Assembly (NCBI GenBank): GCA_003243275.1
Contig: QFQR01000014.1
Location: forward strand, 1 to 33,035
Direction of reading: 5' to 3'
DNA from: Leifsonia xyli
Lineage (GTDB): Bacteria; Actinomycetota; Actinomycetes; Actinomycetales; Microbacteriaceae
DNA length: 33,035 bases
The notes beneath the pieces are model-generated. The model saw only the letters and a list, made by a program, of their open reading frames with translations, was not told where the DNA came from and ran no database searches. A program made the position numbers and the translations under genes. Of this stretch, positions 15,788 through 22,272 are shown piece after piece (position 1 is the stretch's first letter; each line of letters opens with the position of its first letter).

Positions 15788-16669
15788 ATGGCACGCAACG
15801 TCAAGACCACCAAGACCCCCGAGCAGCGTCGCGCCGAGGCCGAGGAGCTGCAAGCCACGATCGCGGAGCAGGTCGAGGCGCTGCGCGAGTCCGAGGCGTG
15901 GGCGCGGTTCCTGGACTTCACGAAGGCATTCCACCGCTACAGCATCAACAACCTGTTGTTGATCTTCGGCCAGTGCCCCGAGGCGTCCCACGTCGCCGGT
16001 TACCGAACGTGGCAGAAGCTCAACCGCCAGGTGCGCAAGGGAGAGCGCGGAATCCGCATCTTCGGCGGCCGCGACGTGCGCGAGACGGTCGAGAACCCCA
16101 AGACCGGCGAGGACGAGGAGCAGCGCCGAACGCTGTTCTTCCCGGTGTCCGTGTTCGACATGGGACAGACCGACCTCATCGACCCCGAGGCGGGCGACCC
16201 GACCGACATCGCGCGACCGCTGACCGGAGACGACCCCGCGGGCATCTTCGACGCCGTGGCCGACTACCTCACCGGCAAGGGCTGGACCGTCGAGCGCGAG
16301 AGCATCCCCGGCGGCGCACACGGCTACACCGACCCCGAGGGCCGTCGCGTCGTGCTCGATTCCGACCTCTCCCCCGCCCAGGCCGCAAAGACCGGACTTC
16401 ACGAGGCCGCGCACGTCATCCTGCACGCCGACGAAGATCACGCCGAGTACGTCGAGCACCGCGGCACCAAGGAAACCGAGGCCGAGAGCGTCGCCTACGT
16501 CGTCGCCGGGATTCTCGGACTCGACACCAGCGCCTACAGCGTCGGATACGTCGCCGGGTGGAGCAACTGCGACGCCGAGACGATCAAGGCCACCGCGGCA
16601 AACGTGCTGCGCGCAGCTCACGCCCTGGCCGACGCGCTCACCGAGCAGCCCGAGGCCGTCGCCGCCTGA
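15788..16669 (+). CDS. ardC: ArdC-like antirestriction protein (ssDNA-binding, HExxH)
   Basis: 293 residues from the ATG at 15788 (GGAAGG seven bases upstream; the longer frame crosses the operator). The N-terminal half has the ArdC signature W-A-R-F-L-D-F...YSINNLLLI...W-Q-K-L-N-R-Q-V-R-K-G-E-R-G-I. The C-terminal half is a zinc-metallopeptidase fold with HEAAH (205-209) and a downstream E-A-E-S-V-A-Y that supplies the third ligand. ArdC proteins bind single-stranded DNA and protect incoming plasmid DNA from restriction in a new host. Structured element A lies upstream and an operator lies between the two, suggesting early or regulated expression on entry. Confidence 0.9.
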   Translation: MARNVKTTKTPEQRRAEAEELQATIAEQVEALRESEAWARFLDFTKAFHRYSINNLLLIFGQCPEASHVAGYRTWQKLNRQVRKGERGIRIFGGRDVRETVENPKTGEDEEQRRTLFFPVSVFDMGQTDLIDPEAGDPTDIARPLTGDDPAGIFDAVADYLTGKGWTVERESIPGGAHGYTDPEGRRVVLDSDLSPAQAAKTGLHEAAHVILHADEDHAEYVEHRGTKETEAESVAYVVAGILGLDTSAYSVGYVAGWSNCDAETIKATAANVLRAAHALADALTEQPEAVAA

Positions 16670-16670
16670 G

Positions 16671-16690
16671 CGGCAATAACTCTATTGCCG
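16671..16690 (+). promoter_or_regulatory. Shared operator, copy 2 (perfect palindrome)
   Basis: CGGCAATA (16671-16678), spacer ACTC, TATTGCCG (16683-16690): a perfect 8-bp inverted repeat two bases after the ardC stop and 26 bases before the next ATG. This is the reference copy of the family. Confidence 0.78.
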
Positions 16691-16716
16691 TCAAGACCGT
16701 CAGAGGAGAAGGAACG

Positions 16717-17340
16717 ATGACCGCGGAAACCCTGTTCGACCTGGCCGAGTTCGAGCGCGAGGCCGTCGCCGCCACCGCATGGGATGGCGCGCCCCTGGCC
16801 TACACGACCAGCTACTACAGTCCCGCCGAGCTGGATGCAGCATTCGACCGCTACCACGCCGAGTTCGGCGGCTTCGGATGCATCCCCCGCTCCCACATGT
16901 GGCACCGCAACAGCTACAACCAGGGCGAGCGCGCAGCGACCGACGACGGCCACGAGCTGCACATGTTCTACGCCGACGCCTGGTGCAAAGAGGCCGACCA
17001 CGACCACACCGCCGACCCGCTCCCCGGCGGCGGCCGCTATCAGGCCGTGTGCCCCGGCTGCGCCTGGCACATCATCACCGAGCGCGAGAACGACGCCGTA
17101 GAGGCGTGGCACGACCACGCCCTGCCCGGCTGGCGATCACTGCCGATCATGCCCCGCCCCGCCGCAGCGGCCACCGACGAGAAGAAGGCACGAGCAGTCG
17201 CCGCCAAGTGGTGCGCGGCCAACTACCCCGCCGAATGGCAGCGTCCCGGCTCCCCCGTCCGCACCATCCGAGGGCCGCACGGCGGCCGACACGTCGAATC
17301 CCGATCCCCCTTCGGCGGCTACGACCTCGCCGCCGACTGA
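16717..17340 (+). CDS. DUF6349-like protein of unknown function
   Basis: 207 residues from the ATG at 16717, preceded by AGGAGAAGG. The sequence is rich in Trp, His and Cys: HMWHRNSYNQ (about 66-75), HELHMFYADAWC (about 85-96), then CPGCAWHIITERENDAVEAWHDH and PGWRSLPIMP. The paired cysteines and histidines suggest a metal-binding fold. The ending pattern 'E-N-x-A-V-E-A-W-x-D-H-x-x-P-G-W-R-x-L-P' recalls the DUF6349 family of actinobacterial plasmids and phages; the DUF number is from memory. Lying directly after ardC and under its own copy of the shared operator, it is an anti-defence candidate by position only. Confidence 0.75.
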   Translation: MTAETLFDLAEFEREAVAATAWDGAPLAYTTSYYSPAELDAAFDRYHAEFGGFGCIPRSHMWHRNSYNQGERAATDDGHELHMFYADAWCKEADHDHTADPLPGGGRYQAVCPGCAWHIITERENDAVEAWHDHALPGWRSLPIMPRPAAAATDEKKARAVAAKWCAANYPAEWQRPGSPVRTIRGPHGGRHVESRSPFGGYDLAAD

Positions 17341-17366
17341 CCACCCCACCAGGCAGGAGAACCCGC

Positions 17367-17678
17367 ATGCACACCCTCACAGAAACCGACGTCGCGCAGC
17401 TCCTCGACGAGCTGGCGCAGCTCCTCCCGTTCCCGACGACGCTCTACACCGACATGGGCGCGGATAGCTGGGCCCCTCAGCTCTACTTCGGCCCCGTCGA
17501 CCCGTCATCAGACCTCGCCGCACACCGCGCCGGGATCGACGCCGACACCGTGCGCCCGGTCTGGTGGATCGACCTCGACGGCGGAACGCGAACGATCCTC
17601 CTCGACGAGGTATCCCCCGACGACGTGTGGAACGTCGCCGCCCGAATCGTCACGCTCTACACCGAACACCGGCAATAA
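17367..17678 (+). CDS. Hypothetical protein after the DUF6349-like gene
   Basis: 103 residues from the ATG at 17367, with AGGAG (17355-17359) seven bases upstream, 26 bases after the preceding stop. It is acidic, with a Trp-rich middle: MGADSWAPQLYFGP and PVWWIDLDGG. No known domain is recognised. The length, the acidity and the position in the ardC operon fit small DNA-mimic or regulatory proteins, but this is only inference. Its stop codon lies inside a copy of the shared operator motif (17674-17689). Confidence 0.72.
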   Translation: MHTLTETDVAQLLDELAQLLPFPTTLYTDMGADSWAPQLYFGPVDPSSDLAAHRAGIDADTVRPVWWIDLDGGTRTILLDEVSPDDVWNVAARIVTLYTEHRQ

Positions 17679-17689
17679 CTCCAATACCG
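17674..17689 (+). promoter_or_regulatory. Shared operator, copy 3 (diverged)
   Basis: AATA-ACTC-CAATACCG overlaps the end of the 103-residue gene. The left half matches the family and the right half is diverged. No gene starts just after it, so it may be a remnant. Confidence 0.5.
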
Positions 17690-17886
17690 CTACGCGCCCC
17701 CACGCAATAGGGTGGGTCGCGTCGGCGGCCTAGTCCGCGCCCCCCAGCGAGACACGCAGCCCCGGCACCCGCTCCCCGCCGCCACGTCGCCCCCCAGACC
17801 GCGCGGCGGGGAGCCTCTACAGCGGCCGACACCGGACGGAGCCGGCGCCGGCTAACGGACGGCCGGACGGAGCCGGCCGACTGCAG
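17690..17886. other. GC-rich noncoding stretch with hairpins
   Basis: No gene is supported here. Besides the terminator at 17771-17814 it holds the perfect 14-bp palindrome AGCCGGC-GCCGGCT (17840-17853), GGCCGG/CCGGCC (17862-17878) and a repeated GGACGGAGCCGGC. It leads directly into structured element B. Confidence 0.6.
17771..17814 (+). terminator. Strong terminator hairpin after the ardC operon
   Basis: Perfect 12-bp arms GCTCCCCGCCGC (17771-17782) and GCGGCGGGGAGC (17803-17814) with a 20-base loop, about 90 bases after the last stop codon. Confidence 0.75.
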
Positions 17887-18064
17887 GGGCCTGTCGGCCC
17901 GTTCTTTTGCCGTGAAGCCTTCGGCAGCGTACGGTCGGCCAACCTGCGCGCTAGTGCTTTCGCGGCATATCCTCCCTCGCTGCGCTCAGTCCGGTATTCC
18001 ACGGTCACTAGCACTCCGGCCGTCCTCCCTAGCGGCGAATGAATTCGCCTTCACGGCAAAAAAA
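17887..18064 (+). other. Structured element B (upstream of the redoxin gene)
   Basis: A relative of element A. The same 13-bp arms occur at 17905-17917 and 18049-18061, and the same 5' hairpin occurs with a 4-base loop (GGGCC-TGTC-GGCCC, then TTCTTTT). The same TTGCCG-N17-TACGGT pair lies at 17907-17935 and the same internal TCGCTGCGCTC at 17977-17987. Two helices are kept by different sequence: GCTAGTG/CACTAGC (17950-17956 with 18006-18012) where A has TCAACCC/GGGTTGA, and GGCGAAT-GA-ATTCGCC (18034-18049) where A has GGCGGT-AA-ACCGCC. This compensatory change argues for a selected fold. Confidence 0.8.
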
Positions 18065-18086
18065 CGAGGGGTGGGAGGATTACCAA

Positions 18087-18335
18087 ATGGAAGCGCTAAC
18101 CGTCTACACGACCGGCCCGCAGTGTGGGAAGTGCCGCATGACAAAGATGATGCTCGACAGCAAGGGCGTCCCCTACGTCGAGGTGAACATCACCGAGAAC
18201 CCCGACGCGCGCGAGTACGTCACCGAGGAGCTGGGCTACACCGTGGCCCCCGTTGTCGTCGTCGACGATGACGATCACTGGTGCGACCTCCGACCCGACC
18301 ACATCGAGCGGGTAGCCGCTCACTTCAATGCCTGA
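18087..18335 (+). CDS. NrdH/glutaredoxin-like redoxin
   Basis: 82 residues from the ATG at 18087 (GGGAGG about 8 bases upstream). It has the thioredoxin fold pattern V-Y-T-T-G-P-Q-C-G-K-C (CxxC at about 13-16), then V-P-Y-V-E-V-N-I-T-E-N-P-D-A and V-A-P-V-V-V-V with the cis-Pro. NrdH-type proteins reduce ribonucleotide reductase or other thiol targets. The CGKC active site differs slightly from the commoner C-V/M-Q-C. It lies just after structured element B, and redoxin genes of this kind are common passengers of actinobacterial plasmids and phages. The substrate is unknown. Confidence 0.85.
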   Translation: MEALTVYTTGPQCGKCRMTKMMLDSKGVPYVEVNITENPDAREYVTEELGYTVAPVVVVDDDDHWCDLRPDHIERVAAHFNA

Positions 18336-18346
18336 CACCAGTAGTA

Positions 18347-18362
18347 AATAACTCTATTACCG
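18347..18362 (+). promoter_or_regulatory. Shared operator, copy 4
   Basis: AATA-ACTC-TATTACCG followed by TATACTGGTAATACC, which could include a -10 element. It ends 33 bases before the ATG at 18396. Confidence 0.7.
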
Positions 18363-18395
18363 CTTATACTGGTAATACCCACCCAAGGAGGAACC

Positions 18396-18812
18396 ATGAA
18401 CGCTCGCAACCTGACCCCGTATGACCGAGGCACCCGCCTAGAGCCGCAGCTCTGGCCGCTCGGGGATGACCCCGACAGCTACGGCCGGGTCGACTTCGAC
18501 AACGACGAATCGGCAACCGTCCTGACGGCCTACGTCGAGCGCGAGGGCGACGGCTACGCGATGCACGTGGCAGGCATGGCCGAGCCCCTGAGCCTGGTCG
18601 TCGACGGCGGCGGGCGAGTCGTCCCAGTCGACGCCGAGCTGTGCGCCGGGATCGACGAGCTGCTGGACATGGCCCGCCGAGGCCGCGAGGACTTCGAGCA
18701 CCAGGCGAGCTACGGCGACTACACCGCCGAGGATCGCGCGGCCGCCGATCGCCGTTGGCTGCTGGCCCAGAAGGTGGCCGAGCTGCTGCGCGGAGAAGCC
18801 GAGAAGGCTTGA
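18396..18812 (+). CDS. Acidic hypothetical protein
   Basis: 138 residues from the ATG at 18396 with a near-perfect AAGGAGG upstream. It is acidic, with a strand-rich N-terminal two-thirds (TVLTAYVEREGDGYAMHVAG, then SLVVDGGGRVVPVD) and a helical C-terminus rich in Glu, Arg and Ala. No family is recognised. It carries its own copy of the shared operator, so it is probably expressed with ardC and ssb. A role in countering host defence is possible from position and acidity, but no motif supports it. Confidence 0.75.
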   Translation: MNARNLTPYDRGTRLEPQLWPLGDDPDSYGRVDFDNDESATVLTAYVEREGDGYAMHVAGMAEPLSLVVDGGGRVVPVDAELCAGIDELLDMARRGREDFEHQASYGDYTAEDRAAADRRWLLAQKVAELLRGEAEKA

Positions 18813-18815
18813 CGC

Positions 18816-18830
18816 TAATAGAGTCATTTA
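18816..18830 (-). promoter_or_regulatory. Shared operator, copy 5a (inverted)
   Basis: TAATA-GAGT-CATTTA, the reverse orientation of the family, three bases after a stop codon and paired with copy 5b four bases downstream. Confidence 0.6.
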
Positions 18831-18833
18831 CTA

Positions 18834-18848
18834 CAATAGAGTTATTAC
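18834..18848 (-). promoter_or_regulatory. Shared operator, copy 5b (inverted)
   Basis: CAATA-GAGT-TATTAC, reverse orientation, 13 bases before the ATG at 18862 and thus next to the ribosome binding site. Binding here would block transcription or translation start. Confidence 0.68.
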
Positions 18849-18861
18849 TAAGGAAGACAGC

Positions 18862-19122
18862 ATGACCACTCAGACCATCACCGTCACCCGGCTTGCCGAT
18901 CTGCGATTCGGTGACCGGATCAAGAGCTGGGACGGCCGCCCCTACAATCCGCCCCGTCGCGTCGTGTCCGAGCTGGGGACGATCACCGCCGGTTCCCCCG
19001 TGCGGGGCGTCCGCTTGCAGAACCCCAACCCCACGAGCCCTATCGAGCTGGTGCTGTATCCGTCGCAGATGGACGGCCGCAGATTGGAGGTTGAGCGCGA
19101 GGCATTCGATCCGGCAGAATAA
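18862..19122 (+). CDS. Hypothetical protein upstream of ssb
   Basis: 86 residues from the ATG at 18862 (AAGGAAG 10 bases upstream). It looks like a small beta-rich domain: TITVTRLADLRFGDRIKSW, then V-R-G-V-R-L-Q-N and I-E-L-V-L-Y-P. The 'L-R-x-G-D-R-I' start resembles the first strands of SH3-like barrels. No family is recognised. The coding stop overlaps the start of the next operator copy (19118-19134). Confidence 0.72.
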   Translation: MTTQTITVTRLADLRFGDRIKSWDGRPYNPPRRVVSELGTITAGSPVRGVRLQNPNPTSPIELVLYPSQMDGRRLEVEREAFDPAE

Positions 19123-19134
19123 CACTATTAGCGG
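19118..19134 (+). promoter_or_regulatory. Shared operator, copy 6 (ssb)
   Basis: AATA-ACAC-TATTAGCGG, overlapping the preceding stop and followed by CTGTAATACC, which is similar to the sequence after copy 4. It lies 35 bases before the ssb ATG. Confidence 0.66.
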
Positions 19135-19169
19135 CAACACCTGTAATACCGACCGAAGGAGAAGAACCC

Positions 19170-19553
19170 ATGAGCTACATCACCCGCACCGGCAACCTGG
19201 CCGCGACCCCCACCCTCCGCGAGGGGGATAACGGCCCGTACACCTACGCCCGCGTCCTCGTCAGCGACCGCATCCGCCAGGATGACAACAGCTACACCGA
19301 CGGCCCCACCGTCGCCTACGACGTCGCCGTGAGCGGCAACCAGGCCGTGAACCTCGTCGAGGTCGCAGAGCAGTCGGGCAACGTCCGCGTGACGTTCTCG
19401 GGCCGCTACCGCGTCACCGAGTACAAGGGGGAGCAGGGCACCCGCTTGCAGCACGAGGTCCGAGCCGATGAGGTCGCGGTCAGCCTGCGCGGGCAGAGCA
19501 TCCGGGTTGTCGGCAAGCCCGCCGCCGAGCAGGGTGACGACACCCCGTTCTGA
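19170..19553 (+). CDS. ssb: Single-stranded DNA-binding protein
   Basis: 127 residues from the ATG at 19170 with AAGGAG upstream. It is an OB-fold SSB: ITRTGNLAATPTLRE at the start, a V-A-Y-D-V-A-V-S-G strand, and V-R-V-T-F-S-G-R-Y-R. It ends in the acidic tip DDTPF, which recruits host DNA repair and replication proteins. It is short against chromosomal SSB because the linker is nearly absent. Plasmid SSBs of leading regions coat incoming single strands and dampen SOS induction. It is followed by a strong hairpin (19561-19592). Confidence 0.9.
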   Translation: MSYITRTGNLAATPTLREGDNGPYTYARVLVSDRIRQDDNSYTDGPTVAYDVAVSGNQAVNLVEVAEQSGNVRVTFSGRYRVTEYKGEQGTRLQHEVRADEVAVSLRGQSIRVVGKPAAEQGDDTPF

Positions 19554-19560
19554 CCGACTG

Positions 19561-19592
19561 GGGGAGGGGCGGCCGCAGGGCTGCCCCTCCCC
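19561..19592 (+). terminator. Terminator hairpin after ssb
   Basis: Perfect arms GGGGAGGGGC (19561-19570) and GCCCCTCCCC (19583-19592), with an inner GCC-GCAG-GGC. It lies 8 bases after the ssb stop, with no T-tract. Confidence 0.75.
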
Positions 19593-19623
19593 GTCGTGAC
19601 ATCGAGGAGAGAGGCGCGCGAGC

Positions 19624-19740
19624 ATGACCAAGACCGAGTTCTGCCTGTGGGGCATCGCCGCGATTCTGGGCGTCTGCGCCGCAATCCTGTGGCTCGTGCA
19701 GCCGACCACGATCCCCGACGACTTCTGGCTGCGTCACTGA
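19624..19740 (+). CDS. Small membrane peptide (38 residues)
   Basis: ATG at 19624 after GAGGAGAGAGG, stop TGA at 19738-19740. The product has a charged start (MTKTEF), one hydrophobic helix (about 7-25: C-L-W-G-I-A-A-I-L-G-V-C-A-A-I-L-W-L-V) and a short tail, PTTIPDDFWLRH. It is too short for most gene callers. A sensible ribosome site and a clean membrane helix make it plausible. The function is unknown. Confidence 0.55.
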   Translation: MTKTEFCLWGIAAILGVCAAILWLVQPTTIPDDFWLRH

Positions 19741-19811
19741 GCATCCCGCATCACCGTCCCTGCCGGTGGGCCGATGCCAAACATGTCCGTGGATCAAGAG
19801 AGAGTGTGGGT

Positions 19812-20123
19812 ATGAGGACGATAAGGCAGCACCGGGGATTTCTCCTGTTGTGCAGTGTTCTGATCTTCGCCAGCGGCGCAGCGGTACTCGTGCTATCGCG
19901 GCTCGTCGGCGGTGCATCGCCTGTTCCAGACCACGTGCTCATCGTGACCGGAGTTATCGGGATCGTGATGGCGATTGTCGGAATGGCTGGTGCCTCGATC
20001 GCGGGCATGATGGTCGCACCTACCGCCCAGGAGAACCGCGAGGCTCAGGCTGCACGCCTGGCACGGGCCAAGGAAGCATTAGCGGCGATGGACGCCGAGG
20101 ACGAGGCCAGGCGGCAGCGTTAG
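19812..20123 (+). CDS. Two-TM hypothetical protein
   Basis: 103 residues from the ATG at 19812 (a GTG two codons earlier is possible; the ribosome site is weak). A basic start (MRTIRQHRG) is followed by two membrane helices (about 10-32 and 42-67) and a charged helical tail with A-A-R-L-A-R-A-K-E-A-L-A-A-M. Length and layout resemble small conserved membrane proteins of actinobacterial plasmids. No family is recognised. Confidence 0.7.
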   Translation: MRTIRQHRGFLLLCSVLIFASGAAVLVLSRLVGGASPVPDHVLIVTGVIGIVMAIVGMAGASIAGMMVAPTAQENREAQAARLARAKEALAAMDAEDEARRQR

Positions 20124-20199
20124 GCAATCTAGCGATGACCGTAGTTCCAACCGAGACGGGTCAGGGAGTCCGCGCTTCTCCCCGCCGCCGGTAAAAGAT

Positions 20200-20213
20200 G
20201 TATTAGAGTTGTT
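20200..20213 (-). promoter_or_regulatory. Shared operator, copy 7 (parA, inverted)
   Basis: GTATTAGAGTTGTT; its reverse, AACA-ACTC-TAATAC, matches the family with a diverged right half. It lies 23 bases before the parA ATG. Confidence 0.52.
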
Positions 20214-20236
20214 TCCGTCAACGGAGGTATTGTCTT

Positions 20237-21034
20237 ATGACCGCTCGAATTCTCGCCCTCTGCAACCAGAAGGGCGGTGTCGGCAAGAGCACGACGTTGT
20301 TCCAGCTCGCCCGCGCCGCGGTCCTCGCCGGTCGCCGCGTGCTGGCCGTCGACAACGACCCGCAGGGCAACCTCACGAGCAACATCACGGCCGAGGAGGT
20401 CGACGCCGAGCAGGCGGGCCTGGCCGACGTCCTGAGCACTCGCGCCGACGACACCATGCACGACGTCATCGTGCCCGGACTCTGGCCCGGCCTCGACGTC
20501 GTGCCAACGTCCGGGGCCACGCTCGGGAACGTCCGCGATGAACTCGTCATAGCCGGCGCCGGCCGAGAGGTTCGGCTGCGCGAGGCGCTGGCCCAGGTGA
20601 TCGAGGACTACGACCTGATCCTGATCGACTCCGCACCATCCCTCGACCAGCTCACGATCAACGCCCTCACGGCCGCCGACGGAGCTGTGATCGTCACCCA
20701 CACGAAGAAGTGGAGCCTTGACGGACTCGGGCAGCTCCTCGACACGATCGGCAACGTCCAGCGGTACTACAACCCCGGACTGAGCGTCGCCGGAATCATC
20801 GTGAATCAGCACGAAGAACGCACCGTCGGCGGGGCCGCCTGGCTCGACGAGCTCCGCGCGGCCGCCGAGGGCCGCGGGCTGCGCCTGATCGGTCGTCCCA
20901 TCCCCAAGCGCGTCGTGATCGCAGACGCCACCGAGGCCGCACGCGGCCTCGACGAGTGGGGGAGTGCCGAGGCAACCGCGCTCGGAGCGATCTACGCCGA
21001 GCACCTGGCAGCTATCGAAGGAGATCCCTCATGA
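20237..21034 (+). CDS. parA: ParA family partition ATPase
   Basis: 265 residues from the ATG at 20237, with GGAGGT at 20223-20228. The deviant Walker A motif KGGVGKST lies at 12-19, followed by V-D-N-D-P-Q-G-N-L-T and LILIDSAPSLDQL. This is a ParA lacking the extra N-terminal HTH, as in ParA/ParG-like systems. It should form dynamic patterns on the nucleoid and segregate the plasmid with the small protein encoded next. A 5-bp hairpin, TCCGT-CA-ACGGA (20214-20225), overlaps the ribosome site, so translation may be controlled. No clear parS repeats were found in the 113-bp gap upstream. Confidence 0.92.
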   Translation: MTARILALCNQKGGVGKSTTLFQLARAAVLAGRRVLAVDNDPQGNLTSNITAEEVDAEQAGLADVLSTRADDTMHDVIVPGLWPGLDVVPTSGATLGNVRDELVIAGAGREVRLREALAQVIEDYDLILIDSAPSLDQLTINALTAADGAVIVTHTKKWSLDGLGQLLDTIGNVQRYYNPGLSVAGIIVNQHEERTVGGAAWLDELRAAAEGRGLRLIGRPIPKRVVIADATEAARGLDEWGSAEATALGAIYAEHLAAIEGDPS

Positions 21035-21435
21035 ACCGTCCCGCCCCCCGTAAGTCGAGCCTGTCGAGCGCGAGCCCGTTCGATCACCCCACGGCCCCGG
21101 AGGCCGCCCAGGAGGCTCCCGCAGCGGCTCCCGCCTCCACTGCGACCGCCCCGGCAGCCAAGGCCGCCACAGAGCCGCTGAGCTCCGCTGAGAAGGGGGA
21201 GAAGCCCGGCAAGCCCCCCAAGATCACGATCTACCAGCACCCCGACGACTCCGCCCGCATGCGCGGCGCGATCGTCGCCTACATGCGCAACGTCGGCATG
21301 ACGAACCTGTCGAAGTTCGCCAACGAGGCGATCATGGAGAAGGTCGAGCGCCTGGAAGCCCAGTACAACGGCGGGGAGCCGTTCGAGCCGGTCGGCCCGG
21401 GCGTGCTCACCGTCGGCCGACCGATGGGGGAGTGA
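21031..21435 (+). CDS. ParB-like centromere-binding protein (RHH type)
   Basis: 134 residues from an ATG overlapping the parA stop by 4 bases (ATGA). The N-terminal half is Ala/Pro-rich and disordered (about 1-65). The C-terminal half has K-I-T-I-Y-Q-H-P-D-D-S-A-R-M-R-G-A-I-V and L-S-K-F-A-N-E-A-I-M-E-K-V-E-R-L-E, a strand followed by two helices as in ribbon-helix-helix partition proteins. Size and layout match the ParG-like partners of HTH-less ParA proteins, with a flexible N-terminus that would stimulate the ATPase. Confidence 0.82.
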   Translation: MNRPAPRKSSLSSASPFDHPTAPEAAQEAPAAAPASTATAPAAKAATEPLSSAEKGEKPGKPPKITIYQHPDDSARMRGAIVAYMRNVGMTNLSKFANEAIMEKVERLEAQYNGGEPFEPVGPGVLTVGRPMGE

Positions 21436-21436
21436 C

Positions 21437-21679
21437 ATGGTTTCTCGCACCGCAACGGCCGTGATCGTCACGGCGTCGACCGTCGACACCGAAGGCGTCG
21501 AGCTGACGCGCTACTACGGCCCGTTCCTGCCGCACGTTGGTTCCGCCACGACAATGTTCCTCGAGAACTTGGAGGACGAGCTGCGCGACTCAGGCCGTTA
21601 CCAGAGCTGGGACGTGTCGATCGAGGACGTGTTTATCGGCACCGACGAATCCGATTGCGAAGTCCGTGCAACCAGATAG
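21437..21679 (+). CDS. Hypothetical protein downstream of parB
   Basis: 80 residues; the ATG at 21437 follows the parB stop by one base, so it is likely co-translated. The sequence has a strand-rich start (TAVIVTASTVDTEGVEL) and an acidic end (I-E-D-V-F-I-G-T-D-E-S-D). No family is recognised. Confidence 0.68.
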   Translation: MVSRTATAVIVTASTVDTEGVELTRYYGPFLPHVGSATTMFLENLEDELRDSGRYQSWDVSIEDVFIGTDESDCEVRATR

Positions 21680-21688
21680 GAGAAGGCC

Positions 21689-21901
21689 ATGACCGACGCC
21701 GAAATCAAGGGAATCGTTCGCTCGATTCGCCCCGCGCTACAGCGCGCGAACCTCACAGAGGAACAGCGGGCGCAACTCGTCTACGACCTGGTGCACGAGG
21801 TCTACGATCACGTCAAGTTCGACGTGTACGGCCCCACGGTCGACGCTCCCGAACGGGATCGGATCGGTGAGGTTCTTAACGCCGCCCTGCCACCCGTGTG
21901 A
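21689..21901 (+). CDS. Small helical hypothetical protein
   Basis: 70 residues from the ATG at 21689 with AGGAGAAGG upstream, 9 bases after the preceding stop. It is mostly helical and amphipathic (SIRPALQRANLTEEQRAQL and V-Y-D-L-V-H-E-V-Y-D-H-V). It is the last gene of the par operon and is convergent with the SOS-box gene, only 12 bases apart. No family is recognised. Confidence 0.68.
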   Translation: MTDAEIKGIVRSIRPALQRANLTEEQRAQLVYDLVHEVYDHVKFDVYGPTVDAPERDRIGEVLNAALPPV

Positions 21902-21913
21902 GTAGCAGCAGCC

Positions 21914-22192
21914 TCACGACGGGCGCTGAACAGGAGTCACCGCTGACGCCCAGACCCAGGCGCGGTACTCCGTCTCGCGGATCGAGAACACCACCCCGAC
22001 AGCATCCGCCGTCCATCGCACCGCTACCGCGTCGACGAGCGCAGGCTTCAACCCGAACCGCACCCAAACTCGCACCGGCTTAGGACGAGGGTCGACCGTC
22101 ACCGGCTCGGAATCCAGGCGCAGCTCCTCCGGCGTGAGCGACTGCAACGGGCCAGCGCTCACCACCGTCTGTTCCAAGATGCGTTCACCCAT
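21914..22192 (-). CDS. SOS-box-controlled small protein (unknown function)
   Basis: 92 residues from the first ATG (22192), ending R-P-S. The body, VRVWVRFGLKPALVDAVAV then R-A-W-V-W-A-S-A-V, is strand-rich and reads as a real protein with normal codon use. The ATG has no ribosome site. The same frame is open upstream, and GGGGAGGAG (22241-22249) sits six bases before an in-frame ATC at 22234. That start would add I-G-S-N-R-R-Y-A-E-H-Y-D-R-L and make 106 residues. A LexA-type box lies at 22273-22288. DNA-damage induction is therefore likely; the function is unknown. Confidence 0.72.
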   Translation of the reverse strand: MGERILEQTVVSAGPLQSLTPEELRLDSEPVTVDPRPKPVRVWVRFGLKPALVDAVAVRWTADAVGVVFSIRETEYRAWVWASAVTPVQRPS

Positions 22193-22272
22193 CAGACGGT
22201 CGTAGTGTTCCGCATAACGCCGATTGCTCCCGATGGCCGACTCCTCCCCGGCCAGAATGAGACTACCGCGAT

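Noticed and set aside
15519..18064. Elements A and B as integron attC sites or a cassette array
   Set aside because: No RYYYAAC/GTTRRRY core sites, no tyrosine-type integrase, and the elements flank operons instead of single cassettes.
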